Origin: Isoperla grammatica
Taxonomy: Eukaryota; Arthropoda; Insecta; Plecoptera; Perlodidae
Length of the DNA stretch: 64,000 nucleotides
Reading direction: 5' to 3'
Assembly: GCA_945910005.1 (NCBI GenBank)
Contig: CAMDTW010000511.1
Location: 23,345-87,344 of the forward strand
The translations under genes were made by a program, and so were the position numbers. This document shows positions 16,083 through 27,718 of this stretch, piece by piece. The notes under the pieces are model-generated. The model was not told the DNA's origin, did not search any database, and worked only from the letters and a program-made list of their open reading frames with translations. Position 1 is the stretch's first letter, and each line of letters starts with the position of its first letter.

Positions 16083-18124
16083 TTCATAACCGCCTCACTG
16101 CCCTCCCACTTCCACTTCTCGACTCATCTTCAGCTATCGATACGTCGATCTCCTTCCTATCGGCTCTTATCCGTCAGGCAGCTAATGTTGCAATCCCCAA
16201 ATACACACCGTCGCCCTCAACACATCTGTCTTTACCACCTGCCCTTCGTGCATGTGTGCGACAGAAAAATCGAGCCCGTCGGCGCTGGCAAGCGTTCCGA
16301 ACGCCAGACTGCAAGGCCGAATACGACAGACTGCAACGTGCACTTGACCGCGATATTGCCGACCACTTGTCATCGCAGTGGGAGGCAAAACTCTCCACCC
16401 TCTCATACCACGACAACTCCATCTGGCGGATGGCCAAGACGCTACAGAAGTCGAAATCACCCAATCCCCCGATCCTCACACCTGCAGGCTGGGCACTTAG
16501 TAGCCCGGACAAAGCCGAGGCAATCTCGCGCAGTCTGGAAATGGCCTTCATCCCAAATCCACCAATTCCTGGCGAACCTGATTTGGATAGGTTAATGAAA
16601 ATCTACTTTTCAAAAACTGTGTGCCCGGAACCCCCACCTGAGTACAACCTTCAACCCTTTGAACTACTATCCATCTTTTCCAAATTAAACCCCCGCAAAG
16701 CCCCTGGTCCCGACGGTATAGGAGCGGTGCTCATTCGACAACTTCCCGGGTCAGCTGTGGCAGTCCTCTTCCATATTTATGAACGGTGCCTCACTACGTC
16801 ATATTTCCCAAAAAATTGGAAAATGGCCAAAATTATCTCAATCCTAAAACCCGGGAAACCGCCGTCAGACCCGTCCAGCTACAGACCAATCAGCCTTCTC
16901 AATGTCATGGCCAAAATGCTTGAGTCACTGGTCCTAACTCGCATCAAGCGACATTTAGCCGACAACACCATTATCCCCCCGTATCAATTTGGTTTCGTAG
17001 CAAACACCTCTACTGAACACCAACTGTTACGTCTCACAAATCGCATCACCCATGGTTTCAATAACAAGAAAGTCACAGCCGTTGCTTTCCTTGACATTGC
17101 CAAAGCTTTTGACTCAGTCTGGCATGCTGGCTTGTTATTGAAACTAGCCCGGTACAAATTCCCCCTGCATATCATTCACTTTCTCCAATCATTCCTCCAC
17201 AAAAGAAGTTTTCGGGCATCCTGGCTGGGGTCACTGTCTTCACCACGCAAAATACGCGCAGGAGTACCTCAGGGATCAGTACTCAGTCCAACCCTATTTA
17301 ATATTTACACGGCGGACATGCCAGAAATGCCCAAGGGTGTTGATGTGCATCTCTTTGCGGATGATGACGCCATTGCTGCCACCTCTCGCTCCGCAAAACT
17401 TGCTGTCAAACACCTCCAAGCTGGTCTGGATTTAATGTCCCCATGGTATGCCAAATGGCGATTCAAACTTAATGTTGGCAAAACTTCAGCCACCATGTTT
17501 ACTACTGGTCATGCCCCCAAACATTCTCCCCTCTTTCTGGACGGTGTCCCGATCGCATGGTCAAAAACAAATCTGTACCTGGGTGCATTATTAGACCGCC
17601 GTCTTAGCTGGAGCCCTCATGTAGCCAAAGTGACTCAAAAGAGTAGAAATAAAATGTTTGCTCTTCGGTCACTTCTGAGGTCTCCAGCTATTGCTGAGAA
17701 AGACCGTCTTCGGATCTACACGACTGTTATCCGACCCACATTTCTATATGCTGCTCCCATATGGGGCACCACAACCTATACAAATTTACTCAAATTGCAG
17801 CGCCTTCAAAATACTGTCCTCCGTGTGGTGATGCACCTGCCCAAATACACCCCTATCGTTCCGCTCCACACTTCTCTAGATCTACCTCTGGTAGATACAT
17901 TGGTTCAGGATCGGTCTCTTAAATTTTTCAAATCCCTAACACAGCACCCCAACCCTCTCGTGAGGTCACAGTTGGACTTTATGCCCGACCTACGCGACAG
18001 ATTTCTTCGTCCAGTCGCTAGCATCAATACCCTTAAATTCAGGCCTCCCAACCCTAAGGCATGTGACCGCCACCGCAACATTCGCCCTCCCCTCTTTGCG
18101 AAGAAAAGACGGGTGCAGGTGTAA
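16083..18124 (+). pseudogene. LINE ORF2, 3' part: reverse transcriptase (Jockey/I-like)
   Basis: This is the continuation of the ORF2 begun at 322, in the same frame once copy A is removed; TAA at 18122-18124. Reverse transcriptase landmarks follow in order: NPRKAPGPDGI (fingers), KPPSDPSSYRPISLLN, FLDIAKAFDSVWH (first catalytic Asp), AGVPQGSVLSPTLFNIY, and FADDDA carrying the catalytic Asp pair near 17353-17370. The thumb and a C-terminal region follow without an obvious RNase H. No frameshift or stop is seen after joining, so copy A is what inactivated this LINE. The pieces can no longer make one protein unless copy A excises. An internal ATG at 16256 opens the longest standalone frame, which would lack the endonuclease. 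Confidence 0.88.
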
Positions 18125-18458
18125 ATCTAGCCATTCCCAGGACTCTTCCTGACCTTACCTTTTCTATTCCTAGTCGTTGCTAATCCAACCTCTTCTATTA
18201 ATTCATACTAATATAACTTTAAATTCATTCTGCCTTCGGGCCATTTCATTCTTTTTCACAACGTTCTGCCTTCAGCAACACATTGATCACCTCTGTAATC
18301 TGTTCGTACTTCTCTTAAGGACACTGTCCGGTCGAGACTTTACAAGCAAAAGGAAACTGAGCCTTATTGCCACCATCCAAACGTCCAAACGTCCAATGCA
18401 CTAGCTCTATAAAGTAAGGTTATGAACAGTATTTCCTGTTCCTCTTTGGGCACAGCTA
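18125..18458 (+). other. Probable 3' UTR of the Jockey/I-like LINE and flank
   Basis: No open frame of note and no clear poly(A) or microsatellite tail marks the LINE end before the MITE at 18459. Confidence 0.4.
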
Positions 18459-19134
18459 AGGTTTGTTCAGTTGACCCGTTCCAAACAGTTCAGAGCAGAA
18501 AAAAGCAGAAGTGGCTGTTCAGCTGACAAACTTGAGCTGTTCGGTGGCTGTTCAGTTGACACAAGCAGCTCGATATCGAGCAGGTCGAACATGTTGGCCT
18601 GCTCGGTTGAAAAGGGAGGATCTGAATCGCGCGGGATTTTAAATCTCACGTGTTAGGCCTACATAACCTCTACGCAATGTCTGATAATCGTAACAGATGA
18701 AAACGGCTATCCAATTGTGCAGGATGATTTCCATTTCTACCAAGTACCAGGTAGGTGTACGCAAATGCCTAAAATATTGTTCATTTTACAAGCTAGGTAG
18801 GCCCTAGGCTAGGCACCCCTTAGGCCTAGGCCTAGACCTGGTTTCACGATTAATACCTACTGTTTTAGACTGTCTATAAATAACAATTATTATTATTAAC
18901 AGACATTAACAAATATTAACAGCTATTAGACTATGCTAAATAAATGCTACTACTACACCCACTAGTTTGAATTTGACGCGCCTGCGCTGGCTGCTCGGTA
19001 TCGTTCAGCTGTCAAAACAAGAACATCTGTTCTTTTCTGCTCGGAACGCCCTACTTCCTGTTCGTATGACGTAATTCCGCACAGCTCTATGTTGCTAGTC
19101 TAAACTGTTTGGAACGGGTCAACTGAACAAACCT
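18459..19134. mobile_element. MITE with 32-bp terminal inverted repeats (676 bp)
   Basis: The ends AGGTTTGTTCAGTTGACC... at 18459-18490 and its exact complement at 19103-19134 form a 32-bp inverted repeat. Further inside, GAGCAGAAAA-type words also occur in inverted orientation. There is no coding capacity. The flanks (...GCTA / AAAA...) show no convincing duplication, so the superfamily is open. Confidence 0.75.
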
Positions 19135-19212
19135 AAAAAACACACATAAATAGGTGCGAAAATATTCAAATTCAAAATTTTAATTGTCTAATATCCTTGT
19201 AGAGTACTGGGA

Positions 19213-19264
19213 AGAAATTGCTCAAATATTTCCCGAGCATAATCTTTCGGGAAATATTTGAGCA

Positions 19265-19270
<6 letters not shown>
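19213..19270. repeat. Perfect 24-bp hairpin beside (CT)n
   Basis: The arm 19213-19236 (AGAAATTGCTCAAATATTTC...) is fully complementary to 19247-19270, with a 10-base loop. The right arm runs directly into a pure (CT)n tract to about 19318, at the broken 5' edge of the second LINE. Confidence 0.85.

Positions 19271-19318
<48 letters not shown>
19269..19318. repeat. (CT)n microsatellite
   Basis: About 25 CT repeats lie between the hairpin and the endonuclease fragment of the second LINE. Confidence 0.97.
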
Positions 19319-19320
<2 letters not shown>

Positions 19321-19552
19321 ATATTCGAAATAATTGTTTCCCATCAGAAAGTTCTCTTAGCGGTAGTGTATCGCCCTCCCAAGATCGGATTTCTTACCGA
19401 TTTTGAAAATTCACTCTTAGCTTGGTTACCGCATTATGAAAATGTTATAGTAATGGGTGATTTTAATACCAACCTTCAACTTCCCAATCATACAGATACA
19501 AAACAACTAACCACAATTTTCGAATCATGTAACCTTGAAGTACTGCCCCTAC
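19319..19552 (+). pseudogene. Second LINE (CR1-like), endonuclease fragment
   Basis: The frame shows YRPPK and, further on, VMGDFNTN, the GDFN motif of the apurinic endonuclease of non-LTR retrotransposons. The N-terminal part of the endonuclease is missing; its 5' edge abuts the (CT)n tract. The frame is cut at 19552 by a hAT-type element and continues at 20534 in the same frame after removal of the element and one 8-bp duplicate. Confidence 0.75.
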
Positions 19553-20525
19553 CAGGGGCGCCAACTTTTCAGAATTACTGTGGGTGCTCAAAACTTAGGC
19601 AAACTCTACGGCCTCTATGGCCCCCGGGAGGGGGGGGGGGGGGGGTGGAATTTCATTCACCAATTGTAGTATTGGAGTAGATTATGAACATAGGAGAGGA
19701 CTGATATTCAAAACCACATCGTATCCTAAACAATGAAGTGAATGTTGTTTGTTGTTTGTTTTTATTAGCCTTCAATCGATCTTTTAGTACATACATACAA
19801 GACATAGGATTAGTGAAGAGTACATAAATATTATGAAGTACCTATATACAATGTAATGTCAAGTAGCTTACAAGTAATAACTAAAAATTTACTACAAGGT
19901 CTGCGTAGAATACCCGGGAAAATTATTTAACAGTCTAAATTATAGAGAACATAATTTTAGCCAGATTTTACCAAATTGCTGCATTCTAAATTATTCAATA
20001 AAAAATCATTCAATTATTTAATAGGTCCTACCTTGTCAAATCGACATAATATACTACCGAAAGCACATAGGCTACATAGTTGCTTGGGGGGGGGGGGGTT
20101 GCGCAGAGTAGAACATACCTGTGAAAATGTGCTACACCACCGAGACGCAATGGACGGAGGGTGGGGGGGGGGGGGGGGGGGGGTCATCTCTCGCAATAGC
20201 GCCGCAGGCATTTTTTTTGACAAATACGTATTTTTGAAGAGGTTGTAATGTGTTTTAGAAGAAATTAAGATCTTTTGTTGAACGGGACACATTTACCATA
20301 ATCTTAAGAACATTTCCAAATAAAAGTAAAGCTGGGATTTCGGGTGGTCCAAATCACCGAACACCCCTCCCCCTTGGATACGCCACTGAATGCCTTATAT
20401 TTTTTTGGGTGGGTTTTTCGTGTTGTTTGGGTTTCGCGTTTTCTATTTGTGTGGGTGCTCCGCACCCACACAAATCTACCTGTGGGTGCTTTGGCCCTCC
20501 TGCACCCACGGAGTTGGCGCCCCTG
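19553..20525. mobile_element. Non-autonomous hAT-type element (973 bp)
   Basis: Termini CAGGGGCGCCAACT and AGTTGGCGCCCCTG are inverted (14 bp), and an 8-bp duplication GCCCCTAC flanks them (19545-19552 and 20526-20533). Both are typical of hAT. The element splits the second LINE's ORF2. Inside are G-runs (about 19630, 20089 and 20163) and a second transposon-like end, CCTTGGATACGCCACTG, finishing near 20388, which suggests a nested piece. No transposase is encoded. A 772-codon frame that seems to start at 20344 is partly read from this element and is not a real protein. Confidence 0.92.
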
Positions 20526-20533
20526 GCCCCTAC

Positions 20534-22633
20534 AACCTACACACCACACATCTACCTCTCACACATTAATTGATTTAATGTTAACTTCGGATGTAAGTAA
20601 AATCCTTAATCATGGACAACTCTCCGTACCTGGCATTTCATATCATGACCTGATTTATTTACAATATTCTATTCGAGTACCAAAACACAAAGCAAAGTTC
20701 ATTACTAAACGCTTTTTAAAACACATCGACACCGAACGCTTTACAGAAGACTCTATAGCCATCCCTTGGCACAACATTATTAACTTAAACACTATTGACG
20801 AAAAATTGTTAGAATTCAACTCGTTAGTTATACAGCTTTATGACGAGCACGCTCCTTTAAAGACGGTTCGAGTGACTAAACCTCCAGCTCCGTGGCTAAC
20901 CAACGACATAAGAGATTACATGGCAAGACGAGACGCAGCTTTCAACATTTATAAATCTTTTTCTACCCCTGAAAACAGAGATAAATACAAAACACTTAGA
21001 AACAAGACAAATCAACTGATACGCACGGAAAAGCGGAGGCATGCATATAGTTTACTCGACCCAAAAATGCCTTCTAAAAAACTTTGGCGGACTATCGCCC
21101 ACATGGGGGTAGGCAAGCAAAAGGAAGACGAACCCCCTATTGCGATACCCCTGGATTCACTTAACTCGCATTTTATCCAGCCAGTGCAAGAAATCGACCC
21201 CACAATTAAAAAAGAATTTTTAAACGAATTATCAAACAATAGAAATACACAACCTTATGAGAAGTTCTATTTCTCACACGTGACGCCTCAAACTGCTCTA
21301 CGTGCTATAAATCGTATCCAGTCCAATGCCCACGGAGTAGATAATATCCCTATAGAACTTATTAAACACATGATCAAACATTCCCCATTTTTAATTGAAC
21401 CTATTACTTATTTACTTAACTTCTCCCTTACTAGTTCTTCCTATCCTCATATGTGGACACACGCATTAGTTCGTCCTCTTGCGAAAAAAGTAAAGCCTGA
21501 AACGGCAGGAGACTACAGACCAATTAGCATATTACCAGCACTATCAAAAGTTCTCGAATACATCGTTCATACTCAAGTATCTGAATACCTGACACAAAAC
21601 GACATTTTAGACCAACATCAATCAGGGTTTCGGGTCAACCACAGCACATGTACAGCTCTTATAAAAGTTACTGACGACATTAGATCTAAAATGGACCATA
21701 GACAATTGACTATCCTAACATTACTCGACTTTAGCAAGGCCTTTGACTCGGTCGATATAGATATACTAATTGCAAAACTGAAAACCATAAACTTTTCTGC
21801 GCCGGTGATACAATGGTTCGAGTCATACTTTCGTGATCGTAAGCAAAGTATAATATCACTTGATTGTCAATCTCAATGGCAGACATTAAGAGCTGGTGTT
21901 CCTCAAGGAAGTGTCCTCGGACCTCTATTGTTTTCTCTCTACATAAATAGTATTTCAAAAGCATTAAAGTATTGTCATCACCACCTCTATGCTGACGATC
22001 TGCAAATATACTTGCATGCCTCCCCACTGAAACTCGACGCCGCTATAGATTTGATTAATAATGACTTGGAAAATCTGACTACCTGGGCAACCAAACATGG
22101 GTTGCTAATAAACCCACTTAAATCCCAATCTATAATAATTGGATATCATAAATTGTTGAATAAAATAAACATTTCAAATGTCCATAAAATAACTTTGAAC
22201 GACCTAACAATACCCTTCCAAAACAACATAAAAAACTTAGGACTACACATGACAGACGACCTCTCCTGGAACAATCATACCAAGCACATATGTCAAAAAA
22301 CTTACTCAGCTTTACACTCATTAAACAGACTAAAGAATTTTCTTCCGACTAGACTTAAGACTCTCCTAGTACAAACGCTCATAATTCCTCACTTTGACTA
22401 CTGTGACGTCGTTTACAACGACCTAACAGAAGACCTAGCCATCCGTCTTCAACGTGCCCAAAACTCGTGCGTTAGGTTTATCTTAGGAATAAGAAAATAT
22501 GACCACATTACTCCTGGCTTCAAACAGTTATCCTGGATCCGCTTAAAAGACCGTCGTAACCTTCATTCTGTTTGTCTTACCCACCGTATTCTCTCTACTT
22601 CTTCACCTAGTTATCTCGCGTCAAACTTCCATT
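20534..22633 (+). pseudogene. Second LINE (CR1-like), reverse transcriptase region
   Basis: This is the continuation of the frame at 19319. It carries reverse transcriptase motifs in order: SNAHGVDNIP, YRPISILPALSKVLE, LLDFSKAFDSVD, RAGVPQGSVLGPLLF and YADDLQIYLH with the catalytic Asp pair, then FDYCDVVY in the thumb region. The motif style fits the CR1/L2/Rex group. It stays open from the hAT insertion to about 22633, where the expected C-terminal tail is replaced by unrelated sequence starting CAGGGGCGTTGG. No start codon belongs to this piece alone. Confidence 0.85.
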
Positions 22634-22975
22634 ACAGGGGCGTTGGAAGTACATTTTGCTAGGGGGGGCAAGCACTTATGGGTTACAGAATATAAATAAT
22701 ATAAATAGGCTAAATGTAGAAATGGCTTTTTCGAGAAATTTCGGAAGTCGTTCCAAATACCATCAAGTCTCACCGATGATATTGTTCAGGCCGTATTACG
22801 GTGGTACATTTTTATGTTTAGGCACCATTTGTATTCTTAATGTTGTCAAGTTTATGTATAAATTGTAATTTGTTTCGATTTTCGTTTTGATATAAGTTAT
22901 TGTATGTTATTCTGTGTCTTACGGCAATAGCTTTGTCTGCAGAGACCGAATAAAGGTTGTTATTATATTTATACG
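22634..22975 (+). other. Disrupted C-terminus and 3' tail of the second LINE
   Basis: CAGGGGCGTTGGAAG at 22634 looks like a hAT-type end, but I find no partner. From about 22740 a frameshifted remnant (PNTIK-like) and then GACCGAATAAAGGTTGTTAT (AATAAA at 22949-22954) look like the LINE C-terminus and 3' end. Confidence 0.45.
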
Positions 22976-23295
22976 TTCTTATAAAAATGTTCACCTTTTC
23001 TTGCAAAAAACACCTGAATGTGTATACCATTGATGAACAGTATTGCGGTGATGATAAGTTCGTACCGAATCAAACATCACAGCTTTTTTTCGGTCAATCC
23101 CACTTCAATCTTATGCAAAGTTTTCATGTACCTATTAGTTTTCTACAGCCTTCACTAACACCAACGATAACTTCATCCATCGTATTACAGTAAAATAATA
23201 CACACACATATGTCTATACATACATATACACAACACAAGCAACAACGAACGAACAAGCGGTAAATATTGGAAATTTAATAATGTTTTAATTTTAT
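22976..23295. other. Short AT-rich segment before the assembly gap
   Basis: I see nothing recognisable here. Confidence 0.5.
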
Positions 23296-23495
23296 NNNNN
23301 NNNNNNNNNNNNNNNNNNNNNNNNNNNNNNNNNNNNNNNNNNNNNNNNNNNNNNNNNNNNNNNNNNNNNNNNNNNNNNNNNNNNNNNNNNNNNNNNNNNN
23401 NNNNNNNNNNNNNNNNNNNNNNNNNNNNNNNNNNNNNNNNNNNNNNNNNNNNNNNNNNNNNNNNNNNNNNNNNNNNNNNNNNNNNNNNNNNNNNN
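23296..23495. other. Assembly gap (200 N)
   Basis: Exactly 200 N; the true length is unknown. Open frames across it are artefacts. Confidence 1.
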
Positions 23496-24036
23496 ATTAG
23501 TGTCAACGGTCAAGACTCAACATAATATTTATGTAGGCATATTCGTCTCAAAGGTTCTTGATTTATAACTTCCAGGAAAGTGGAAACCAAAATCTTCGGT
23601 CGGTGCGTTTTGTGAACTTCACCGAAAACATCTTCCAATTGTTAACAATATGTCAACCAACTATCATGGTGCCGAAGGTTGTTACCATTGTGTACTATAC
23701 TTTCCGTTCCTATTATTGCAAATATAAAAGGAACTCAGCCATTCATCGAGTATTGACATCACCAAACTTTCAAAGGAAGACCTCCCAAATCCCAGTGGAA
23801 CAAATCGCAGAACTTCCAAAAATAATTTTTCCCTTTGCATTTTTTGTTTTTATATTTTTATTTATATTGCAATTTTGAGATTTTGATATACGGAGGCTTG
23901 TACCGAAAAGAACCGATAACCGAAACCCAAAATATCGGTTTTCGTTTCGGTTTGACCACTTTTTCATAACGGTTTTCGGTTCGGGAAAAATAACGGTTTT
24001 TTCCGGTTTTCGGTTCGAACCGGTTCGATCCCCTGG
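23496..24036. mobile_element. Probable one-ended DNA transposon remnant with GGTTTTCGGTTCG repeats
   Basis: 23885-24036 is made of short GGTTTTCGGTTCG/AACCGG words and ends GAACCGGTTCGATCCCCTG, which on the minus strand begins CAGGGGATCGAACC, a hAT-like terminus. A left end was not found and may lie in the gap. 23496-23884 shows nothing recognisable. Confidence 0.4.
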
Positions 24037-24103
24037 TAAGCTTATATATATTCAAAACATTACTTTACAAATTTCCAACGTGAAGGATGAAAATATATAA
24101 ATT

Positions 24104-24347
24104 GTTGGGGGGGGGGGGGGGGGAGGTAGGTGTTACAATCACTCATCATTGTTCTTTAAATTGGTTTCAAACTCCAAAATGTGTTCATGTCAAGGTTCTA
24201 AAGGTGTATATAGGCCTAACCACATAAATTGATGTTCGAAAGAACCATTTGTTTGACAGCCAATTGAACAGCCTGTGCTGGTCCGCGGCAAGATTATAAT
24301 TCTGAAAGTGGTCCGCGGAATGCAATAGCCTAGTTTGGGAACCACTG
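24104..24347 (-). mobile_element. hAT-like terminus, one end only
   Basis: On the minus strand the sequence starts CAGTGGTTCCCAAACT at 24347 and continues with GGACCAC, a very common hAT-type terminus. A partner end and 8-bp duplication were not found. A G-run lies at about 24105-24123. Confidence 0.45.
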
Positions 24348-24354
24348 CGCTAGA

Positions 24355-25085
24355 TAAACGTAGTGTATGGCTGGGCTAGTAAGCTATGCCTAGCCCTGTG
24401 CACTTCCGTGTCTGTGACAAGACTAGTAGGCCAGACCCTAGTAGGTCCAGCCCTTCCAAGTTTGTGGCAAGGCTAGTAACAGCTACGCAAAGGCTAGGCC
24501 TAGCCCTACATCTTTGTACGTCTATCAATCCCATATGGCTAGGCTAGTAGGCTAGGCCAGACCCTAGAAGGCCTAGCCCTTTCAAGTATGTAGCAAGGCT
24601 AGCAAGAGCTAGGCAAAGGCTAGGCCTAGCCCTACGTCTTTGTACGTCAATCAATCCTATGGCTAGGCTAGGGCCTAGTAGGCTAGACCCTAGTAGCCTA
24701 GGCCTTCCAAGTTTGTCCAAGGCTGGCAAGAGCTAGGTAAAGGCTAGGCCTAGCCCTACATCTTTGTACGTCAATTAATCTTATGGCTAGGCTGGCTAGT
24801 AGGTTAGACCCTAGTAGGCCTAGGCCTAGCCCTTCCTAGTTTGTGGCTAGGCTAGCAAAAGCTAGGCAAAGGCTAGGCCTAGCCTAGCCCTACGTCTTTG
24901 TACGTCAAACAACGCTAGGCTATGGCTAGGCTAGTAGGCCAGACCCTAGTAGACCTAGGCCCTAGCCTTCGATGTTTCGAGTCCATGCCTAGCTAGGGTA
25001 GGGCTAGGTAGGCCTACGCCTAGCCCTAAGCTTTTGTACGTCCATCATGTTGCTAGCCTAGGCCTAGGGCAAGGTTACAAGAGTC
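24355..25085. repeat. GGCCTAG-rich minisatellite, ~120-bp units
   Basis: About five degenerate units contain AAAGGCTAGGCCTAGCCCTA, TCTTTGTACGTC and GGCTAGGCTAGTAGGC. It is non-coding. The GGCCTAG word is also scattered elsewhere in the window. Confidence 0.85.
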
Positions 25086-25390
25086 CCAGGCAGCGCCGTT
25101 ATGCTAGCCCTTACCTTTAATCCTTGTTAGGCTGACGTTCAGCTTGGCTCCTAGGCCTACACCAGTGAAACCACGACTGACAAAGACAATTTAGCGTAAT
25201 TAATCTAGGCCTAGAAGGCAATAGTTTTAAGGTGTTATCGTGTTATTAGGCCTATTGGCCGATTCCGAAAGAAACTTACAGCCCAGTTAACCTTGATCCA
25301 AACAAACAATTAAATTAGCAATTAATTAATAAGCAAAAACATCGAGCAGAAGCCAGGAAACGCAAGAGCTTTCGGAAGTGACGAAACCAC

Positions 25391-26330
25391 CAGTGTTGCC
25401 AGATTTTCAAAGTGAAATTATTTACACAAGAGTCAAAATTATTGTACTTTTAATAAAATTATGGTACATAATAATTCTGAAATATGACACAAATTATGGT
25501 ATTTATTTACTTGTATTTACATCGTATTTTTATATACAGAACGTTGTCGAACCAGATTTGTATAGACAACGCGGAAACAAACCATCTTTATTGGCCAGAT
25601 TACTAACCATGCCTATGGCAGAAAGTAGAAACATAATACTGATTAATGATTTTACTGATCGCGAGAACATTTTTAATACACATTAATAATACATCATGGA
25701 TGCGTTTCTAGATGCAAATTGTTGCATCACTCTTATAGCTTATAAAACACATATAATATACGCAATCTAATGATTGTAAATATAGAACAAAATAATACAT
25801 GATTATATAATGAGATCTTGATAGCACTAAAATAATTAAAGGTACTGTACATTATGATTGACCCTTGCGCATGGCAATTGCGAGTTGCGTCACACAAGCC
25901 TGCCAGTGCAAGCAGCAAAAGTTCAAAACGTACATGGTATGATGAGCGCTATCCTGCTCACTCCTTAAAACACCAGCTCGCTCTCTCTTTATCACTCCAC
26001 TCCTAAGAACAGCCAGCCGGTGAACAATGAACGTCCACTGTCAAGTCTCCGCGGGTCAGGTTCGACCGTTCGAATACATTACATTCCAATGACAACCACA
26101 GGCAGGCGGAAGTGCGATTATCAGTCAAAAAAACACCGGAAACGGAAGTTCGATTTTTAAATATTGCCAATTTGTTCAAATTTAAATTTATTGTACGATT
26201 CAACCAAAACTATGGTACAAAAGATAAAATATGGTACATTTTAGCACTATGGTACGGTCACTATTTACTAAGGTACAGTAGATCACTTTATGGTACGTTT
26301 TCCATAATTATGGTACGTCTGGCAACACTG
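25391..26330. mobile_element. Non-autonomous hAT-type element (940 bp)
   Basis: Inverted ends CAGTGTTGCCAGA / TCTGGCAACACTG lie inside an exact 8-bp duplication GAAACCAC (25383-25390 and 26331-26338). The subterminal regions repeat TATGGTAC words. No transposase frame. Confidence 0.93.
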
Positions 26331-26334
26331 GAAA

Positions 26335-26388
26335 CCACAGCCTTTTCGACGGGTCAATCCGCGGATTGACGCGTCGAGAAGGCTGTGG
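26335..26388. repeat. Hairpin with 17-bp stem and inner palindrome
   Basis: CCACAGCCTTTTCGACG at 26335-26351 pairs with 26372-26388; the centre TCAATCCGCGGATTGA is itself a palindrome. The left edge overlaps the duplication of the adjoining hAT-type element, so that element landed at the hairpin. Confidence 0.7.
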
Positions 26389-26459
26389 ACGATCGATCGA
26401 TAAAAATTATTTCAACCTATCGATTGCTGTCAAAACGAGAATTTCCTGCTGGACAGCCT

Positions 26460-26524
26460 CCTCCGCCTTCCACTAGATGGGGTAAAGCTCGCCGATAGCA
26501 ATGACATCTAGTGGAAGGCGGAGG
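26460..26524. repeat. Hairpin with perfect 20-bp stem
   Basis: CCTCCGCCTTCCACTAGATG at 26460-26479 is the exact complement of 26505-26524, with a 25-base loop. It is perhaps a short foldback MITE. Confidence 0.75.
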
Positions 26525-27532
26525 TACTACTGGTCAACCGGCATCGGTCGCTCAGCCAATACAGCGGCAATCTACGTACTACGTGGCCATTGCTCCCTCG
26601 CGATAATTTCAAAACATAAAGCGCATGGAATATTAATTCAAATTGACATCCATTATTAATTGTTTGCATAGCTTAGTTTTATTTAAGGTCCTCCTTTGTA
26701 AATCAGTTTTTATAACTGATAGACATTAAATAAATAAATAAATTCACTCTATGAGGTTCTTTCAGAACAATGGTTCCTACCTACTTTGACAAATAAAAAC
26801 GCTTGCATATTGAAGGTAAATAATTAATTACCTACTTATGTCAGTAAATTGCGGTATCAGTTTTCGTAAGCACCCCCCCAATGCAAATTGGTGATAGAAC
26901 AGTAGGCCTACATTTTTTCAGAACTGAAAACAATGCCTTAGTTAAATATTATTTAATATGATAGATGGTTTCGATGAAAATAAAGCAAACACAATGGCTT
27001 ACGTCCTTAGAGCTAATACGTCGTTTCACAAAGACAATAATTTATTAAGTATTTTGTTCCATTTCTTTGTCGTTTAGTGTTTGGGAAATTCAAACAACAT
27101 TTTTAATAGATAATAGTGTATACTTGGAGAGGCCAAAATGGCTAAATTAATTGGAACTCAGGACAAGATCAACATGTTCTAGTGAGGGAAAAGGTACAGA
27201 AGGATGATAGCTCACCTGAGAAAGTAGATAGGTCGCTTAGAGAAACATATAGATGAGAATACAAATGAATAAATAATACCCTACCCTAGGTTTAAGTTAA
27301 GTTTATTTTTCTTACTCACGCTGAGTGATCAAGACCACTAGTTGGCCAAAACGTCTCAGTTTATTTATTTGTCTTCTCATCGCCCTTTTGTCTCACTAGA
27401 ACATGTCTATCTTAAGAACAGATTGATATTTTCTTCTGGGTTGTTTCACACCTTGTTTCACCCTGATGTTCCTGATCCACGTGACTTGATGGATGGAAAA
27501 CCACGGCAGAACAAGAACCGAGCATCGAGCGG
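26525..27532. other. Intergenic, nothing recognised
   Basis: AT-rich DNA without a supported gene. The short frame at 27342-27557 may be out-of-frame remnant of the same decayed ORF as the Cys-rich piece at 27533. Confidence 0.5.
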
Positions 27533-27718
27533 ATGGTTGGAACTCCAGCAACTCTGACCGTTATGGATCTCCTATTCTGTAACTGTTGCCGTGTTTGCAA
27601 GATGCCGACCTGTGAGTGTTTGGCCAATCAACTGAAGTGTACCCACTCTTGTATGCTGAGCGATTGTACAAATATGGCGGCAAATATTCCAGTGTGGCAG
27701 AAGGATGATGGTGATTAA
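27533..27718 (+). pseudogene. Cys-rich C-terminal tail of a decayed ORF
   Basis: About 60 codons hold nine cysteines in a spaced pattern (CNCCRVCKMPTCEC, then KCTHSC, SDCTNM). Such tails end many transposon-associated uncharacterised proteins in invertebrates (a DLL-x-C-x-C opening and a final C-x-N). Upstream coding sequence is broken: the preceding frame stops before this one starts. This is family recall, not a search result. Confidence 0.35.

Noticed and set aside
20344..22662. 772-aa LINE protein starting at 20344
   Set aside because: The first ~60 codons come from the hAT-type element; the true frame continues from 19319-19552.
23135..23513. Open frames across the N gap
   Set aside because: Artefact of translating N as X.
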